This document shows, one piece after another, positions 1 to 24,429 of a DNA stretch of 64,000 nt. The position numbers were made by a program, and so were the translations under genes. This stretch comes from Nannobrachium achirus (lineage: Eukaryota > Chordata > Actinopteri > Myctophiformes > Myctophidae): positions 40,116,356 to 40,180,355 of the forward strand of contig OY997651.1 of NCBI GenBank assembly GCA_963921795.1, in the 5' to 3' direction. Within the stretch, counting starts at the first letter, position 1, and each line of letters starts with the position of its first letter. The notes under the pieces are model-generated. The model was not told the DNA's origin. It was given only the letters and a program-made list of their open reading frames with translations, and made no database searches.

Positions 1-23
1 ACACAAAACACTGTGTTCCCCGT

Positions 24-423
24 CAGGGGTGTCGCACAACATTCTGGGCGCTGGGTACAATGATTCACTGTGGGGCCCCTGTGCTTTAACTATTGAAAAA
101 TAGCAGATCTACAAGCTCAAATCCTTGTAAGTTGTTTTTTTTTTTTAAACCTATGTTTCGATGTCAGTGGAGCTCAAACCTTTTCATGTGAAGGACCCCC
201 AAAATGGTATGTATTTGGCCACGGACCCCCATCTCCAAATATTGAGTTCCAGGGACTTTGCACACATTTTCCACAACTTCAAAAATTGCAGATCTACAAG
301 CTCGCAGCTGAGCTTGTAGATCTACTATTTTTCAATAGTTAAAGTATAAAATAATTAAGGCCCCTCCACCACCTTGGGCCCTAGTAACTCAGTCCCACTT
401 TCCTACCCCTTGTGACGCCCCTG
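24..423. mobile_element. hAT-type MITE, CAGGGGYGTC family
   Basis: Terminal inverted repeats CAGGGGTGTCGCAC and GTGACGCCCCTG enclose 400 bp. The flanking 8-bp target duplication TTCCCCGT (16-23 and 424-431) is perfect, which identifies a hAT superfamily insertion. It holds one half hairpin at 101-118 and one full hairpin at 282-331. No coding capacity. Confidence 0.85.
282..331. repeat. Hairpin, AGATCTACAAGCTC family
   Basis: Arms GCAGATCTACAAGCTC and GAGCTTGTAGATCTAC, with a loop of only a few bases. Inside the MITE at 24-423. Confidence 0.8.
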
Positions 424-1768
424 TTCCCCGTCCATGACATGTGGGTCAGTGGCGTATGGCGGACAGAGGAGGGGCATCATTAGCCGGGTCAGTGAAGTGT
501 AGGTTTCCAGCATGACGCCATCGGCTCCAAGTCCTCACTAATCCTACGGCAACATGAGTGTTCTCCTTTGCTGGTCTAATTTGGGATGTTTGTTACCAGA
601 GAAACCACATGTTTTCTTGATGGGGAACTAGTAAGACACCACGGTCACGTTTTTGGGGGAATTTGTCCAGATGACTTGACATGATTTCTGGTCGTTCCAA
701 GTCACGCTACCAAGTTGTGTCCTTAATCAAGTGACTATAACGGCATAGCCTAAAACTCTCTAAGGAAGTAACTTTAGTGGGTAAAGACACACAATTCAGC
801 TAGCTCCAATAAATAGGAATTAAATTCACACCATGGGCATCAATGTGCTATATTGTACTGTATATATATATATTGCATGAATGTTGACTTTATTGAACAT
901 AACCTATAACACACAATTACTTTGTCATATGTTGCTTGCAGACAATAACTTGATGTTCAACTGAAAAACATGAGGCCTCCCATCACGTTTATCATTTGAA
1001 AATCAGTCTCAGAGAGTGACATTATGGTGGAGTAGAAATTAGAAATTACCAGAGCAGAAATTAGAAAGCAGAGCCCAAGCCTAAAAAGATGTGTGTACAT
1101 AGTACACAAATCTGTATACTGTACTTGCTTCTAACACAGAGCCTAACCGTACTTTCAAGAGCTCTCAAGAGTTAAATTATTGTTAAACATCTGCATTACA
1201 CAATTTACAATAAGTCTATACAATTAGAGAATGTTTTGTTTTGGGACTTCTTTATGCCTTTATTGATATAGGACAGTAGACTGACAGGAAATGGGGTGAG
1301 AGATGGGGAGTGACATGCAGCAAAGGTCGTTGGGTTCGGGACTCGAACCCGCGACACGCTGTCAGGCATCAGAGCCTATGTATGTGGCTGGATCACTATA
1401 GGCCAGCAGGCATTCCCAAAATGTTATTTTGGTCAACGTTTGCCAGTTATCTTTCCTATGGTAGCCTACCGTACCAACATCAATACAGCATGCATGGACT
1501 TGTGGACAAAATCTTATACAACGTTAACAAAATATAAGGTTTGGGTCTGAGAGGCTAAATCTCATCAAATGGTGGTCCGTGGCTCAAATACCGAAAGATG
1601 AATGGCCCTTGATATGAAAAAGGTTGAAAACCACTGATATAGGTGTTCCTTTAAAAAGTTCACTCACGTTTAGTTTTGCAGGCCAGGGGTTAGACCAGGA
1701 GTTAACTAACATAATGAACTGCTAAGTTGCCATGATTCTTGTGTTCATAACTACATCAGCTGTCATAA

Positions 1769-1802
<34 letters not shown>

Positions 1803-1879
1803 GTGCCTAATAACTGCTAAATTGTCATGATTCTTGTGTTCATACAGTTCATAACTACATCAGCTGTCAGTCATCATAA

Positions 1880-1883
<4 letters not shown>

Positions 1884-1932
<49 letters not shown>
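1884..1932. repeat. (CA)n microsatellite in TESK-like intron 1
   Basis: About 24 CA units ending 12 bp inside the intron from the donor; a shorter CA tract lies at 1780-1802. Confidence 0.95.
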
Positions 1933-1935
<3 letters not shown>

Positions 1936-1943
1936 CCCCTCAC

Positions 1944-2135
1944 CTTGAACACCTCCGAGAAGAAGCCTGCGCCAATCTTCTCGCAGATGAAGTCATCAAT
2001 GCGGGCCAGGCTGGACACGGCGCTGCGCAGGGCCCGGTAGGAGGAGGGCCTGATCCGGTTGGGTCCATGGACGCTGTGGATGAGCGGCTCTGCATGCTCT
2101 GCTCCCTCCTGCTCCTCCGCGTCGACCTTCTCCAT
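1944..2135 (-). CDS. tesk1: First coding exon of a TESK-family protein kinase (TESK1-like), partial gene
   Basis: TESK kinases are dual-specificity kinases that phosphorylate cofilin and so regulate actin. The exon encodes 64 residues. Residues 29-50 carry the [17 protein letters not shown]-type segment that precedes the kinase domain in TESK1/2, and residues 51-64 ([14 protein letters not shown]) form the start of the kinase domain with the glycine-rich loop GAGFFSEV. The ATG at 2135 is chosen because the upstream in-frame codon at 2141 is GTG. The exon ends at a good donor (AAG|GTGAGG, exon end 1944) in phase 0, which matches the family sequence continuing V-R-H. The remaining exons lie to the left of position 1, so intron 1 is longer than 1.9 kb. 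The residues [11 protein letters not shown] are closer to remembered TESK1 than TESK2; the paralogue is less certain than the family. Confidence 0.8.
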
Positions 2136-3696
2136 CGTCACAGCAGTGTGTGCGCACTTTAAAATCCAGCCGGTCTATTTACATTTCCCATCATGTCCGC
2201 TGGGCCGCGGCGGAGCGCATGGAGGGTTCTGAATCTGATGATTGCCAAAAGACGCAGCTGCAAAAAATGACGCGCGGTTTATTCCAAATATGACTACTGT
2301 GGGAAAGCCCGGTTTATTATAGGCCCTGATATTCTTAAATCCCCCTGCTGTCAAAATACAGAAAAGTCCCTGTCGCTCTCTCTCAGTATGAAGATGTTTC
2401 AGTCCAGGCAGCCACAGTGTGCTGGTTGAGGGTTTAATTCCGCCATGCCTTTGAGCAGCGTGGAAGGCTGGGTTGTGGAAGTGCGCAGCAGGCAAGCAGG
2501 CAGCAGGGTTCCGCTGTCTTGGCAGCGGTCGCTCCGGGTTTCCTCTGCAAGAGTAGAGAGAGAGAGCTCCCCTCCTCCTCCGGTTCCACCACCGATTCAA
2601 TCCTCCGTTTCCCCAACCACGTCGCTCCTCTTCTGCTGCTGCTGCTGCAGATCACTGCGGGTTTACACACGACACATACAATACAAAACACCAATGTCAC
2701 TGGACTGTAGAATGAAATGGATCGCGCCGGCGTGTATATTCTGGTGCACTATTCTCGTTTCACGGGCTGGCTTATGATGAGAGCGTCTGTTCTGACTGCA
2801 GCTGACCTGTTTCTTTCTAGCCTGCACTTCACACACACACGCGCGCTGATCCAATCACCTGCAGTATTCACACAGTCACAGATCTTCCGATCGCTCTATC
2901 AATGGGGAAAAATAATAGGCATTGTATGCATATTGTGTTTGTTTGAAGCCTTCTTTCTATTCTAGTCTTGTGTGTATCGTGACACGTTCTCGCCACACAG
3001 CTCGGACTGCGGCTTCATAAATAATGAATGACGAACTGATCTGAGTTTGTGGGTTCATCTGTCACCGAAGTCCCCACCGGATACACAGCCTGGCTACAAC
3101 AACACACACATGTCATTTCGACCGAGGGCTTTTATGAGTCAACAGGAGCCCTAGCAGCATCATAAACCAGTGTGGGAGCATGCACGCGTACTAGTAGCCT
3201 ATGGATTTGACTTACCTGGCTGTGGCTGGCCTCCTGTAATAACCACCACCACCACGCACGCTGTCCTCTGCGTGCTCCGCCGCCGTTCCAGGGTGTCGTG
3301 TCCAGTTACCAGAGGCGTTTATTTTACTAATTAATCATCTTTGTGTGCAAGCAGGCAGCACCACGCCGGCCTTTGGACCGATGAGTGTCTCTCTCTCACA
3401 CCGGGTTTCGTTTTACCTCCCCGGCTAGGCGCCGCCTCTCTCTCAGCACAGCAGCGTTTGTTGTGCGGCTTCTTGGGTTTTGCATTTGCGTGAAGGAAGC
3501 AAAGCGTTGAAGAACAGAGGGACTTTTGGTTGGTGTGTGTTTTATTGGAGGAGGCGTCTGGGCTGGGGCGGATCCACACGTGATCACCGCAAAAATGCAC
3601 CTGCGGGGGCGCTTATTTAAATGGTTTCAATTCTCACCTATGCACGCTTTTTGCAGCGCCAGAGCCAAACTCCCAGGACAGGGTTCTTTTTTTTTA
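2136..3696. promoter_or_regulatory. 5' flank of the TESK-like gene, probable promoter region
   Basis: This gene-free stretch lies directly upstream of the minus-strand TESK-like start codon. It is richer in CG dinucleotides than most of the surrounding sequence (for example around 2200-2270, 2500-2640 and 3240-3440) and has few recognisable repeats, as expected of a promoter. No TATA box is obvious. I cannot place the transcription start or say whether a divergent transcript exists; the short open frames here look like chance frames. Confidence 0.35.
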
Positions 3697-4230
3697 CAGT
3701 GGTGGGAAAAGTACTGAAATGTTTTACTTTTTAATTAGCCTAAAAGTGTCAATAGGCCTACTGCAATGTGGAAATACTCTGTTAAGTAGAAGTCCGGAAT
3801 AGAAAATGTAGCTACTTTAGTAAAAGTACAAAAGTATTGGCATCAAAATGTAGGCATACTTAAAGTACCAAAAGTAGAAGGTAGGCTACTCTACTCATTA
3901 TGCAGAATGTCACATTTCAAGTTTTTAAATGTATACAATTTTGAAAATAGCAGATCTACAAGTTCACAATGCATCGCATATCAACACAGTGTAGGCCTGC
4001 CTATATAAGTGGTTAATGTATGTTTTGTGATAATAATCAATATCTACAAAGCAACTAGTATAGCTAAAGTTTTCAAATAAATGTAATGGAGTAAAAGTAC
4101 AATATTTGGATCTGAGAGGTAGACCTAATGGAGTAGAAGTATTGAAAATTGGAAATAGGCCTACACAAGTAAAACACAAATACCTCAAAACTGTACTTAA
4201 GTAGCCTATAGTACTTTGTACATTGTAGCC
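3697..4230. mobile_element. hAT-type MITE remnant, CAGTGGTGGGAAAAGTAC type
   Basis: It starts CAGTGGTGGGAAAAGTACTG and continues with repeated AAGTAC / GTACTT motifs, like the family at 54101. The right terminus is degraded. A half hairpin occurs at 3944-3966. Confidence 0.5.
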
Positions 4231-4581
4231 CTGTTATGCTTCAGCCCTGTTGTTTGCAGCAGACATTCATTCTGCAACCGACCAGAGAGTAGCAGACATA
4301 TATTAATACATTTCATGGTTGATTGTGAATCGGTCAAGCAGCCACAAGCATCTGGTCATGACAGTGCTGTGATAAAATCCTTATTGCAGCGCTACACCAC
4401 ATACCTAAAATTATGACACATTGTGAACACATACTACTGCTGCCAACTTACTGCCAGATCAACAGCCTCTAAAGCGGCTGAGGCTGAATGACCCCCAGGG
4501 GCGTCACAAGGGGGGGGGGGAGTGGAACTGAGTTACTAGGGCCAACGGTGGAGCCTTAATTATTTTATACTTTAGCTATTG

Positions 4582-4648
4582 AAAAATAGCAGATATAGGT
4601 TCTACAAGCTCACAGCGAGCACTGCGATCTTGTAAATCTGCTATTTTT
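4582..4648. repeat. Hairpin, AGATCTACAAGCTC family
   Basis: Left arm has an insertion (AGATATAGGTTCTACAAGCTC), right arm GATCTTGTAAATCTGC. Outer stem GAAAAATAGC / GCTATTTTT retained. Confidence 0.65.
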
Positions 4649-4790
4649 GAAGTTGTGAACATTTTTACAAATCTTTGAATATATGAAAAAGTTTGAGCAC
4701 CACTGACATAGAAACAGGTTTTTCAAAAAACCTTTTAGAAGACATTGGGTCAAACATACTCAAACATCACAAATTTTCACGATTTTTCAT

Positions 4791-4841
4791 AAATAGCAGA
4801 TCTACAACCTCGCAGCGTGAGCTTGTATATCTGCTATTTTT
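4791..4841. repeat. Hairpin, AGATCTACAAGCTC family
   Basis: Arms AAATAGCAGATCTACAACCTC and GAGCTTGTATATCTGCTATTT around a GCAGCGT centre. Confidence 0.7.
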
Positions 4842-4967
4842 CAATAGTTAAAGCACAAAATAATGCGTAATGCGTTCCCAGTCTACATGGGTTAAACGCC
4901 CCCTATGAAGAACATTCCACAGTGAATCCTTGTACCCAGGGCCCCAGAATTTGATGCGACACCCCTG

Positions 4968-5206
4968 TCCCCCCTCCAACCCATTCTTGATCATTGCATT
5001 ATTGATAACTCATAGTCTATTGGTTCTGTCCTATTTACAATAGCTAAGCCAAGGGGGTGATAATGATAAAGTCACACTAGACAATGGTATGAAACATATA
5101 TTATTCAGTGTCACCACGCATGCTCACTTATTCATTGTGCTTAAATTGTATTTCCTTTGAGGATAGTCCAAGATGTGTGTGTGTGCGCGTGCGTGCGTGC
5201 GTGCGT

Positions 5207-5263
<57 letters not shown>

Positions 5264-6906
5264 TGTGTGTGTGTGTGCGTGCGCGTGTGTGTGTTCTGAC
5301 CCCTGTGACCCCTCTGACCCCCTTCAGTTGCCCCAGGGTGACTTTATCTTCTCACAGGACTGAACCCTCCGACAGCCATCCTCCCTAATGACTTCCTGTC
5401 ATCTGTATACGGACCAACTCCAGGCCATAGCGTTCATTCAGCTATAAACACATCTTAAGACAACACACAATTGATCCAATGCGATACAATGAACACAGAG
5501 ATGAACCAAATCAATATATCACAAAGTCCATAAATCAAAACAAGACATTTTTTTTGATTGATTAATTGTATACTTTATTAACAGTTTGCAAATAGGCCTA
5601 GTACCAAGGTAAGATTTTACAATGATTGTTAAAAGGATAACCAAAAAAAGCCCTTGGGGGCTTGTTTCCATTGTGGTCCTGTGTATTCAATTCATCATAA
5701 TAATCGTATTTTGTTCATTCTCTCTTTATGCTTCTCTCTTTACGCTTCTCTTTATGCTTCTCTCTCTGGCTCTTGCCCTCCATTCTCTAGTTCAGAATAT
5801 TGGACTACTAATACTAAACTATGTATGTCCTTTTGATCAGAAGTTTACAGTATGCTGTATTACATTATTTGTTTATTATTATTATTATTATTATTTGGTG
5901 TGTCAGGTATGTTGGCCCTGGAAATACTGTTCTTGAAATTGTGTCTGAATAATCCCGTAAGGGATGGGCTGTGAAAGGCAGCCAGACACGGAAATAAAAT
6001 CATTAAATCATATTCCACACAGCCTATCCTAGACAACATCCTAGACAACAATGTGCCATTCTCATTCTTCATAGTAACATCGTGATATTTCCAATCAGAT
6101 TTCAGATTTTGCTGTGCAGGCCTTTTCCAATCTATAGATATCCTAATTCTTCTTCTGCATCATTTGCTTGTACTTGAACTCTTCAACAAAAGGCCACACT
6201 ATAAACACGTGGTAGTTGACCCGATAACATAACCTATGACCTTTTAATGAACCCTAATTGTTGTGGTTTCATTTCATCATAACTGTAATATGTTCACAAC
6301 CTCTCCAGTGCAGTTTGTTTTGCTTTAAAATGACAACAAAATGCAGTTTCTTTAGGACATGGGTCAAGTCCTAAATTAGTATCCGACATGGGGAGAGGAG
6401 AAGTATAGGTTTTATTCTGCACCGTGGGTAGTGATTATGGTTAACGTGAAAGCGTGGCCCAAATCAGGCTTAACAGGGCAGGAGAACCCTAGAATTGTAA
6501 TTCCGGTTTAACTGCTGACATGCCAGACTATAGACCTGCAGCCCCAGAAAATCGATATCCTGCGGTTCCCATCTGACTTTGCAAGCAGACCAGGAGAAGC
6601 CTGGCTCTTGTTAATGCCTTCTGTAGGCGCTAACGACCACACTCCCTGTCCTTGCCGATTCCCCTGCTCGGCCTAGCAGGCTGTCCCGGGCACCAAGGCA
6701 GGGGGCCAGGGAGCTCTAATTGGTTTTCGGAGCGCACCAGCTGTTTCACACGTTCGCCTGTCCCTGAAGGAGGGAGGAGGGGGGAGTGGGGGAGTTGCCA
6801 CATGGTACCCCCACTCCACCACGGTCTTTGATGGAGACCTGCAGCCAAATCAGCTGAGATGGGGGATGGCTATACAGTATTAACTAACGCATACAGCACA
6901 CACAGA
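4968..6906. other. Intergenic, no gene seen
   Basis: Apart from the GT microsatellite (5171-5294) and a TTA run (5875-5894) I recognise nothing. The 104-codon frame at 5622 is hydrophobic low-complexity sequence with no start context or family resemblance. Confidence 0.6.
5171..5294. repeat. (GT)n microsatellite with GC interruptions
   Basis: GT units with GCGT variants at both ends; open frames through it encode only Cys-Val repeats and are not genes. Confidence 0.95.
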
Positions 6907-6967
6907 CAGGGGCGTCACACCAAATTCTGGGCCCTGGGTACAAGGATTCACTGCGGGCCCCCCATGA

Positions 6968-7022
6968 AAAATAGAAGATATACAAGCTCACAGCGCTGTG
7001 AGCTTGTAGATCTGCTAATTTT
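6968..7022. repeat. Hairpin, AGATCTACAAGCTC family
   Basis: Arms meet at a loopless centre CACAGCGCTGTG; the outer part is ATAGAAGATATAC / GTAGATCTGCTAAT. Confidence 0.8.
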
Positions 7023-7197
7023 GAAAAATCGTGAAAATGTGTGCAAGAAACCTATGTCAAGGACCCCCAAGATGATATGTATTTGGCCACGGACCCCGAT
7101 CTCAAAATATTTAGTTCCAGGGACCCCCAGAAGCAAAATTTGAGTTAGAAATGTTCGCTTAAAAAATGTATATATTCACACATTTTCACAACTTTTC

Positions 7198-7270
7198 AAA
7201 AATAGCAGATCTACAAGCTCGCAGCGCGGCACTCGGTGCCGCACTGTGAGCTTGTATATCTGCTATTTTT
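7198..7270. repeat. Hairpin with palindromic centre, AGATCTACAAGCTC family
   Basis: Arms as in the family; the centre GCGGCACTCGGTGCCGC is itself self-complementary, so almost the whole 73 bp can pair. Confidence 0.85.
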
Positions 7271-7789
7271 CAATAGATAAAGTTATTAGGGCCCCTCCAC
7301 CTTGGGCCCCAGTAACTCAGTCCCACTTTCCTACCCCTTGTGACGCCCCTGCACACAGACGCTGCATAATGCACATATAAAGAGATATACATTCAAAGAT
7401 GCCCTTGCCCTCCATCCCCAAGGGGGAGACACATGACTCTAGGTTGGTCACCAGGGCAGTGCATGAAAGTGGATCAAAAGAGAAGAGCTCCTGTCCGTGA
7501 GGGAATTGTAAAGTACTTAAGGTAGACCTGGAGCCAGAAGGGTCCTTATCCTTATAGGACCTGTCGACCTGATTATAGAAATGAAATCCTATTTACAGTG
7601 TAGATTGTGTACATTTCTTTGTGACTGTTGCTCAGAAAGGAGCAACCGTACAGTCCTAAGTGGCAGTCCGCCACTCAGGCATAAGAACTTAATACACATG
7701 ATATGTGTCTGCACTGTCTGCTGCGGCATATATACTTAGTTGATTTCATGCGCAAGAGATGGTGACTATACTTGTACTGTTCTCCATTT

Positions 7790-8262
7790 TTGTCTAATAA
7801 AAAATAATCAATAATACCTGCTGTTTTTTATTGCTGTCTCTCTTTATCAATGCCACTTTATAACCATGCACATATGACACCATGAATTTATAACTGCTGC
7901 TATTTCAAGTGATTTTATATCTATTGCTCTGTTTCATTTATTAATTCACTTTAACCATGGACATGGAACTCTGATTTGATGTACCTGCTGCTATTTCTAT
8001 CTGCTGGACATGTTTTCCACCTGCACAAGAAGCATTTCTGCCTTCCGTATAGTTATTTTTTAATCATGCACCTTTTGTATATTGGACTTTGTATTTGATT
8101 TGACTGTGCCTTCCTGTTATTTGACTTCTGCGTTCTTTTCTTCTCTATTCTCTTACCTATACCTCTTCCTGAAAATATTGAGAACTCGCATACACAATCA
8201 TTTTGTTTCATACATATAATTGTGTGATGTGACAATAACGTTTATTCTGATTCCGAGTAGCT
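7790..8262 (+). mobile_element. Possible LINE 3' UTR remnant
   Basis: Pyrimidine-rich sequence with repeated ACCTGCTGCTATTTC-like phrases ends in GTGACAATAACGTTTATTC, which resembles the 3' end of fish LINEs. No reverse-transcriptase frame is present. Confidence 0.35.
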
Positions 8263-10675
8263 CAAATGTCTGTCAAAGGCCTGTCTCATGTGTGATGATG
8301 GCAGAGCTGGGGCTTTACAACGTGAGAGTCAACATAATGAACTATAGGATGACGGCCTATGGTGGCTATCCCATGACAAGAGGGAAAAAAGAAGGAAATC
8401 AATGCAAAAAGACCCGTGAGCCATGCTCTCTTGTACTGGATGTGTGTGAGTGCGTGCATGTATTCATCCGTGCACACTTGCATGGGTGTTGTGTGTGTAT
8501 GTGCCATGAGTGAGTGAGTGACTGACCCATATCATGTTATCCTGAGGGGTTGAGCTCACAAAAGCATTAGAACACCCGTGAAATATGACAGAGCATGATG
8601 GCATGCACACAGTGACCACACAATGCTGAACTCTAAAGAAATTACTGTATTATGATTGATAAATATTGGACTTCAGTAGACAGTTAACTTCAGCCGTCTT
8701 CCCTGTTTGCACATTGCTAGACAGCAACAGTGTCGCTGTAGCCTGTTTTGGGGATACAATAGAGTGTTTTTCACATATTCTCACGCTTGTCTCTACATGC
8801 CCTGTAGTTCCTTAGCCTGAGTGTGTGGGCAGGTTTCACCTTACAAGAAAATATCTGTTTTTCCCTGCACTGAGCTAAGATGGGTGCATTATGTTTGGCT
8901 GAACCACTTGACTTAAACCCTTTATATTGACCAGGGTCCCCCAAGGATCTACTCTATACTTGTTCCCTTTCTACACCAAATCAGGTGTGAGCTTGTAGAT
9001 CTGCTAATTATGTTAAATGTTCTATAATGACATGCCCATAATAAGGAATCTATAGGGTTCCGCCTGATGTATGGTTCATAGTTCTTTTCAGTGAGCAACA
9101 TGTCATACGACAAAGTATAAATTAGCCTTCATGGTCTCCTTGTGTGGAATGGATGTACAATGTTTATTCATTGCCCACACGGATGGACACTAATGTCCCT
9201 ATTCTGGACATTGGAACATTCTGTGAAAATAGGCAAACATCTGTCAAACACACTTGATGTACAACAAAGAATATAGGGTTTAAGTGGTCATGCCCTTCTC
9301 AATTCGTTCAATACAAAGTTCATGCACTAAATGCGTTTTATTTCACAAAGATCAATCACTCATTCTGTTATTTTTATTGGTTGCACTGGTCAGTGTTCTC
9401 TCATGCCAACATTTGCTTTTCCCTAGGAAAATGCTTCCTGATTTGAGTGATTTTAGAGTGAGCTGACCGCCACTCCCCCCCCCCCCCCCCCCTTCCAACA
9501 CTACCCTTCCCATTATGTTCCCACCCTCTGTTTTAGCGCTCCGCTGTCTCAAAATCAGGCATGAAATGAGGTCCCTTCTTCTGAATGACGTAGATCAATG
9601 AACAGCCTACTGGACCACAATTAGGCTACCCATTCCAAATTTCCTTTATTCATTCCATTCCTTTCCAATGCAGTCATGGACATTTCTGTTTCTAAAAATA
9701 GAATGAATGCCTATTCTGTGTCAGTCCCATTGGCAAATCCACTAATGGCTAGACTAATGATGCAATTATTCACATTGATGTAATAAAATCCAGCACTTAC
9801 TTTTATATGTTACAGTTACAGTATATCAATAAGCTATGAACAACGACATGCCAACTGCATCCAAATGACATTGAGTTTGGTCAGCCTCAGGTAATTATAT
9901 TCCACCCAGAGGACTGTGATGAGAGTATGGGATGAGGATGACTATGCTATATATAATCATCTTGAAATTGTTCAATGATAATTGCATCCAATTGTCTACC
10001 GGCTAAAGCAAGCTACACTGTTGAAATACTAGTATGCTATAATAACAAAGTGATTAAATGGGCCTAAACCTAAATTAGGCCCAATTCAACACATTTGGTC
10101 AGTCTTATCTATTCACCATAGTAGCACTGAGTCTGAAGTATTGTGCCTGTATGATAGCAGGAATCCATGGTCATGGCACAAAGACAGAAACACATACAAA
10201 CGTATGGAATAGCTGCTAACCCACTGACCTGCATTGCAGAGGCATTTTTTCTCTCACTCACTCCTACAGTACGTGATCTGGTTGACTAATGACGCTCCAT
10301 AATAATGAGGCTTAAATGCAGCAATGCTGCCACCGTGTGGCCACCATTCAGCATCTCATTTGCTCAGTAGTCTAAAGTCGTAAATAAGAGTTGGCAATAT
10401 TAAAGCTATATTTAATATTATATGCCTAATATAGGCTATTTTTATTTTTTAATTATTAAACTTGGTTCTAAATGTAGACTACGGTAAATTAGAGGTGGTA
10501 GCCTAATTGTCAACATCTGCAGGTCCGCGGTGGAATGCATTTACCATTAACTTTAAGCCTTTTAATTGTTACCAAGTCATTAAGTGCCTTTTTGCAGCAT
10601 AGTTAATGGTGAATCTTCAATTAAACTTTACCATGAATAGGCCTTGCGCGTTTTAAATAAATGGGCCAGTAGTAG

Positions 10676-10733
10676 AGCTATAAGCTCACAACACTAAGCA
10701 GCACCGGCAACGAGTTGTGAGCTTGTAGGTCGG
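10676..10733 (+). repeat. Hairpin 106 bp upstream of the FAAH2-A start codon
   Basis: Arms ATAAGCTCACAAC and GTTGTGAGCTTGT. The homologous hairpin in copy B is at 25272-25340, so it predates the duplication. It is not inside a transposon I can delimit. Confidence 0.75.
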
Positions 10734-10838
10734 ATAGGCGCTCGACACCGTAGTATGACGAAGTAGAATCACCAGGCATGATTATCACACCCCATAAACT
10801 CCACTTGCCTCCGTCCTATTCACTGTCTAGACATCATC

Positions 10839-22842
<12,004 letters not shown>

Positions 22843-23015
22843 AACAATGTGCTGTACAAGACATGTATACAGTAAACACACACAATGCAAACAGAGGATT
22901 AGGAGATGGACCAATGCCACCTTGATACAGTATATACAAATCACCCATATACAGTATGTACTCAAGACCCAAGTTGTTTGACTTGGAGAATATAATCAAA
23001 GGGTCTTGAGGTGGC

Positions 23016-23021
23016 AATAAA
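23016..23021 (+). terminator. Polyadenylation signal AATAAA, FAAH2 copy A
   Basis: The canonical hexamer lies 174 bases after the copy A stop codon, in a block that is still clearly alignable with copy B. Confidence 0.6.
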
Positions 23022-23145
23022 CACACACTAAAAAGGTCAAATCAGCACTTATTTGTGGCTAACTACTGTATGATGGGGGGGAGGGAGGGCTATTTAATTC
23101 ATATCACTTTCACAACCTATCATGCTAATGATTTCAAGGTACCGG

Positions 23146-23252
23146 TATATAAAATATATTTCTAAATACCAATACATTATTACAACAGCTTGTTTCTGTA
23201 TATAAAATATATTTCTAAATACCAATACATTATTACAACAGCTTGTTTCTGT
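23146..23252. repeat. Tandem duplication, two copies of about 53 bp
   Basis: TATAAAATATATTTCTAAAT...CAGCTTGTTTCTGTA occurs twice in succession between the duplication units. Confidence 0.85.
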
Positions 23253-24126
23253 AAACCTTAAGTTCTGATTGGAGCTAGATAACTCCATGATCCACACTAT
23301 GTGGCACAATTTTGCAACTCAAGCCTCCCAGTGAGTATCGTTCCAGCAACACATTTTGTACTGCATAACTTTTACGTCTTTATTACACTATTGTCAAGCA
23401 AATGAACTTTGCAACACGCAATAACCAAGCAGCAGATACTGTATATCTACCCTATATATATTTAGTTGACCAGGGTCCCCCAAGGGTCTATACTTGTTCC
23501 CCTTCTACACCAAATCAAGTGTGAACTTGTAGATCTGCTATTTTTGTGAAATGTTCATCTATTATGACATGCCCAGAATAAGGACTCTATAGGGTTCATT
23601 TGTGCAACATGCAACATGTCGTACGACAAAGTTTAAATTAGCATTTATGGTCCGCTTGTACTGTGGAATGGAGTACATCCATTCGTCAATCTGTTTATTG
23701 ACCACACAAACCCTAGCGTCTTTATTCTGGACATGTCTTATATAAGAGCATTTTCTGTGAAAATAGGCAAATATATATCAAACATACTTGATCTATTATT
23801 TAGGATGGATGGATGGATGGATAGATAGATAGCCTGGCTACAATCTATACTATAATTTTGCGAATGTCTGTCTGAGTGAGTGTCTGTCTGTCTGTCTGAG
23901 TGTCTGTCTGTCACAGCGTTTCTCCTCAGTGGCTGGAGCAATTGATCTGAAATCGCATCACCATTAGCATATGAACACACCTGACATAACTGTGAAGCCC
24001 GTTTGTCACTTTCACAAATCATATGCTGTATATTAGCATTTTTATAGTGTAACTACTATCTATTCTGCATCTAGCATGAGGCATATCTATTCTGCATCTA
24101 GCATGGGGCAACATGTTTAACCAGCT

Positions 24127-24127
<1 letters not shown>

Positions 24128-24182
<55 letters not shown>
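24128..24182. repeat. (GT)n microsatellite
   Basis: Simple GT tract followed by a G run, between the two FAAH2 units. Confidence 0.95.
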
Positions 24183-24189
<7 letters not shown>

Positions 24190-24429
24190 CGGGGGGGGGG
24201 GTGTTGGCTGGCCCTCTTTCAGATGTTGTCATGTAGATCGGTACACAGTATCTCTGTAGCCTTTAAACGAAACGGGTATTTCTTACATTGATACTCCTAC
24301 ATATTATCATGCAAGCACCAGAAAGTTACTTTCCATCCCTCATATACTGTGTGCACAGTGCACACCCCATAACCCACACACTGCACATCATTTCGGAGCT
24401 CATATCTTTGAACGGGTAAGGACTAGTTA

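Larger units (their letters stand above)
4496..4967. mobile_element. hAT-type MITE, CAGGGGYGTC family, opposite orientation
   Basis: It starts CAGGGGCGTCACAAGG and ends GCGACACCCCTG, the same termini as the element at 24-423 but reversed. No clear target duplication survives. It carries two subterminal hairpins (4582-4648 and 4791-4841). Confidence 0.75.
6907..7351. mobile_element. hAT-type MITE, CAGGGGYGTC family
   Basis: Termini CAGGGGCGTCACAC and GTGACGCCCCTG, with a perfect 8-bp target duplication CACACAGA (6899-6906 and 7352-7359). It contains two hairpins near its ends (6968-7022 and 7198-7270). Confidence 0.88.

Noticed and set aside
1320-1350. Possible tRNA-like B box in GGGTTCGGGACTCGAACCC
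   Set aside because: The motif is a palindrome without an A box or cloverleaf around it; it looks like part of a dispersed repeat, not a tRNA gene.
5108-5388. Overlapping Cys-Val repeat reading frames
   Set aside because: They are translations of a GT microsatellite; the same applies to frames at 21050, 21565, 33305 and 58579.
5622-5936. 104-codon hydrophobic frame
   Set aside because: Leu/Ile/Tyr-rich low-complexity frame ending in a TTA repeat, with no recognisable family or splice structure.
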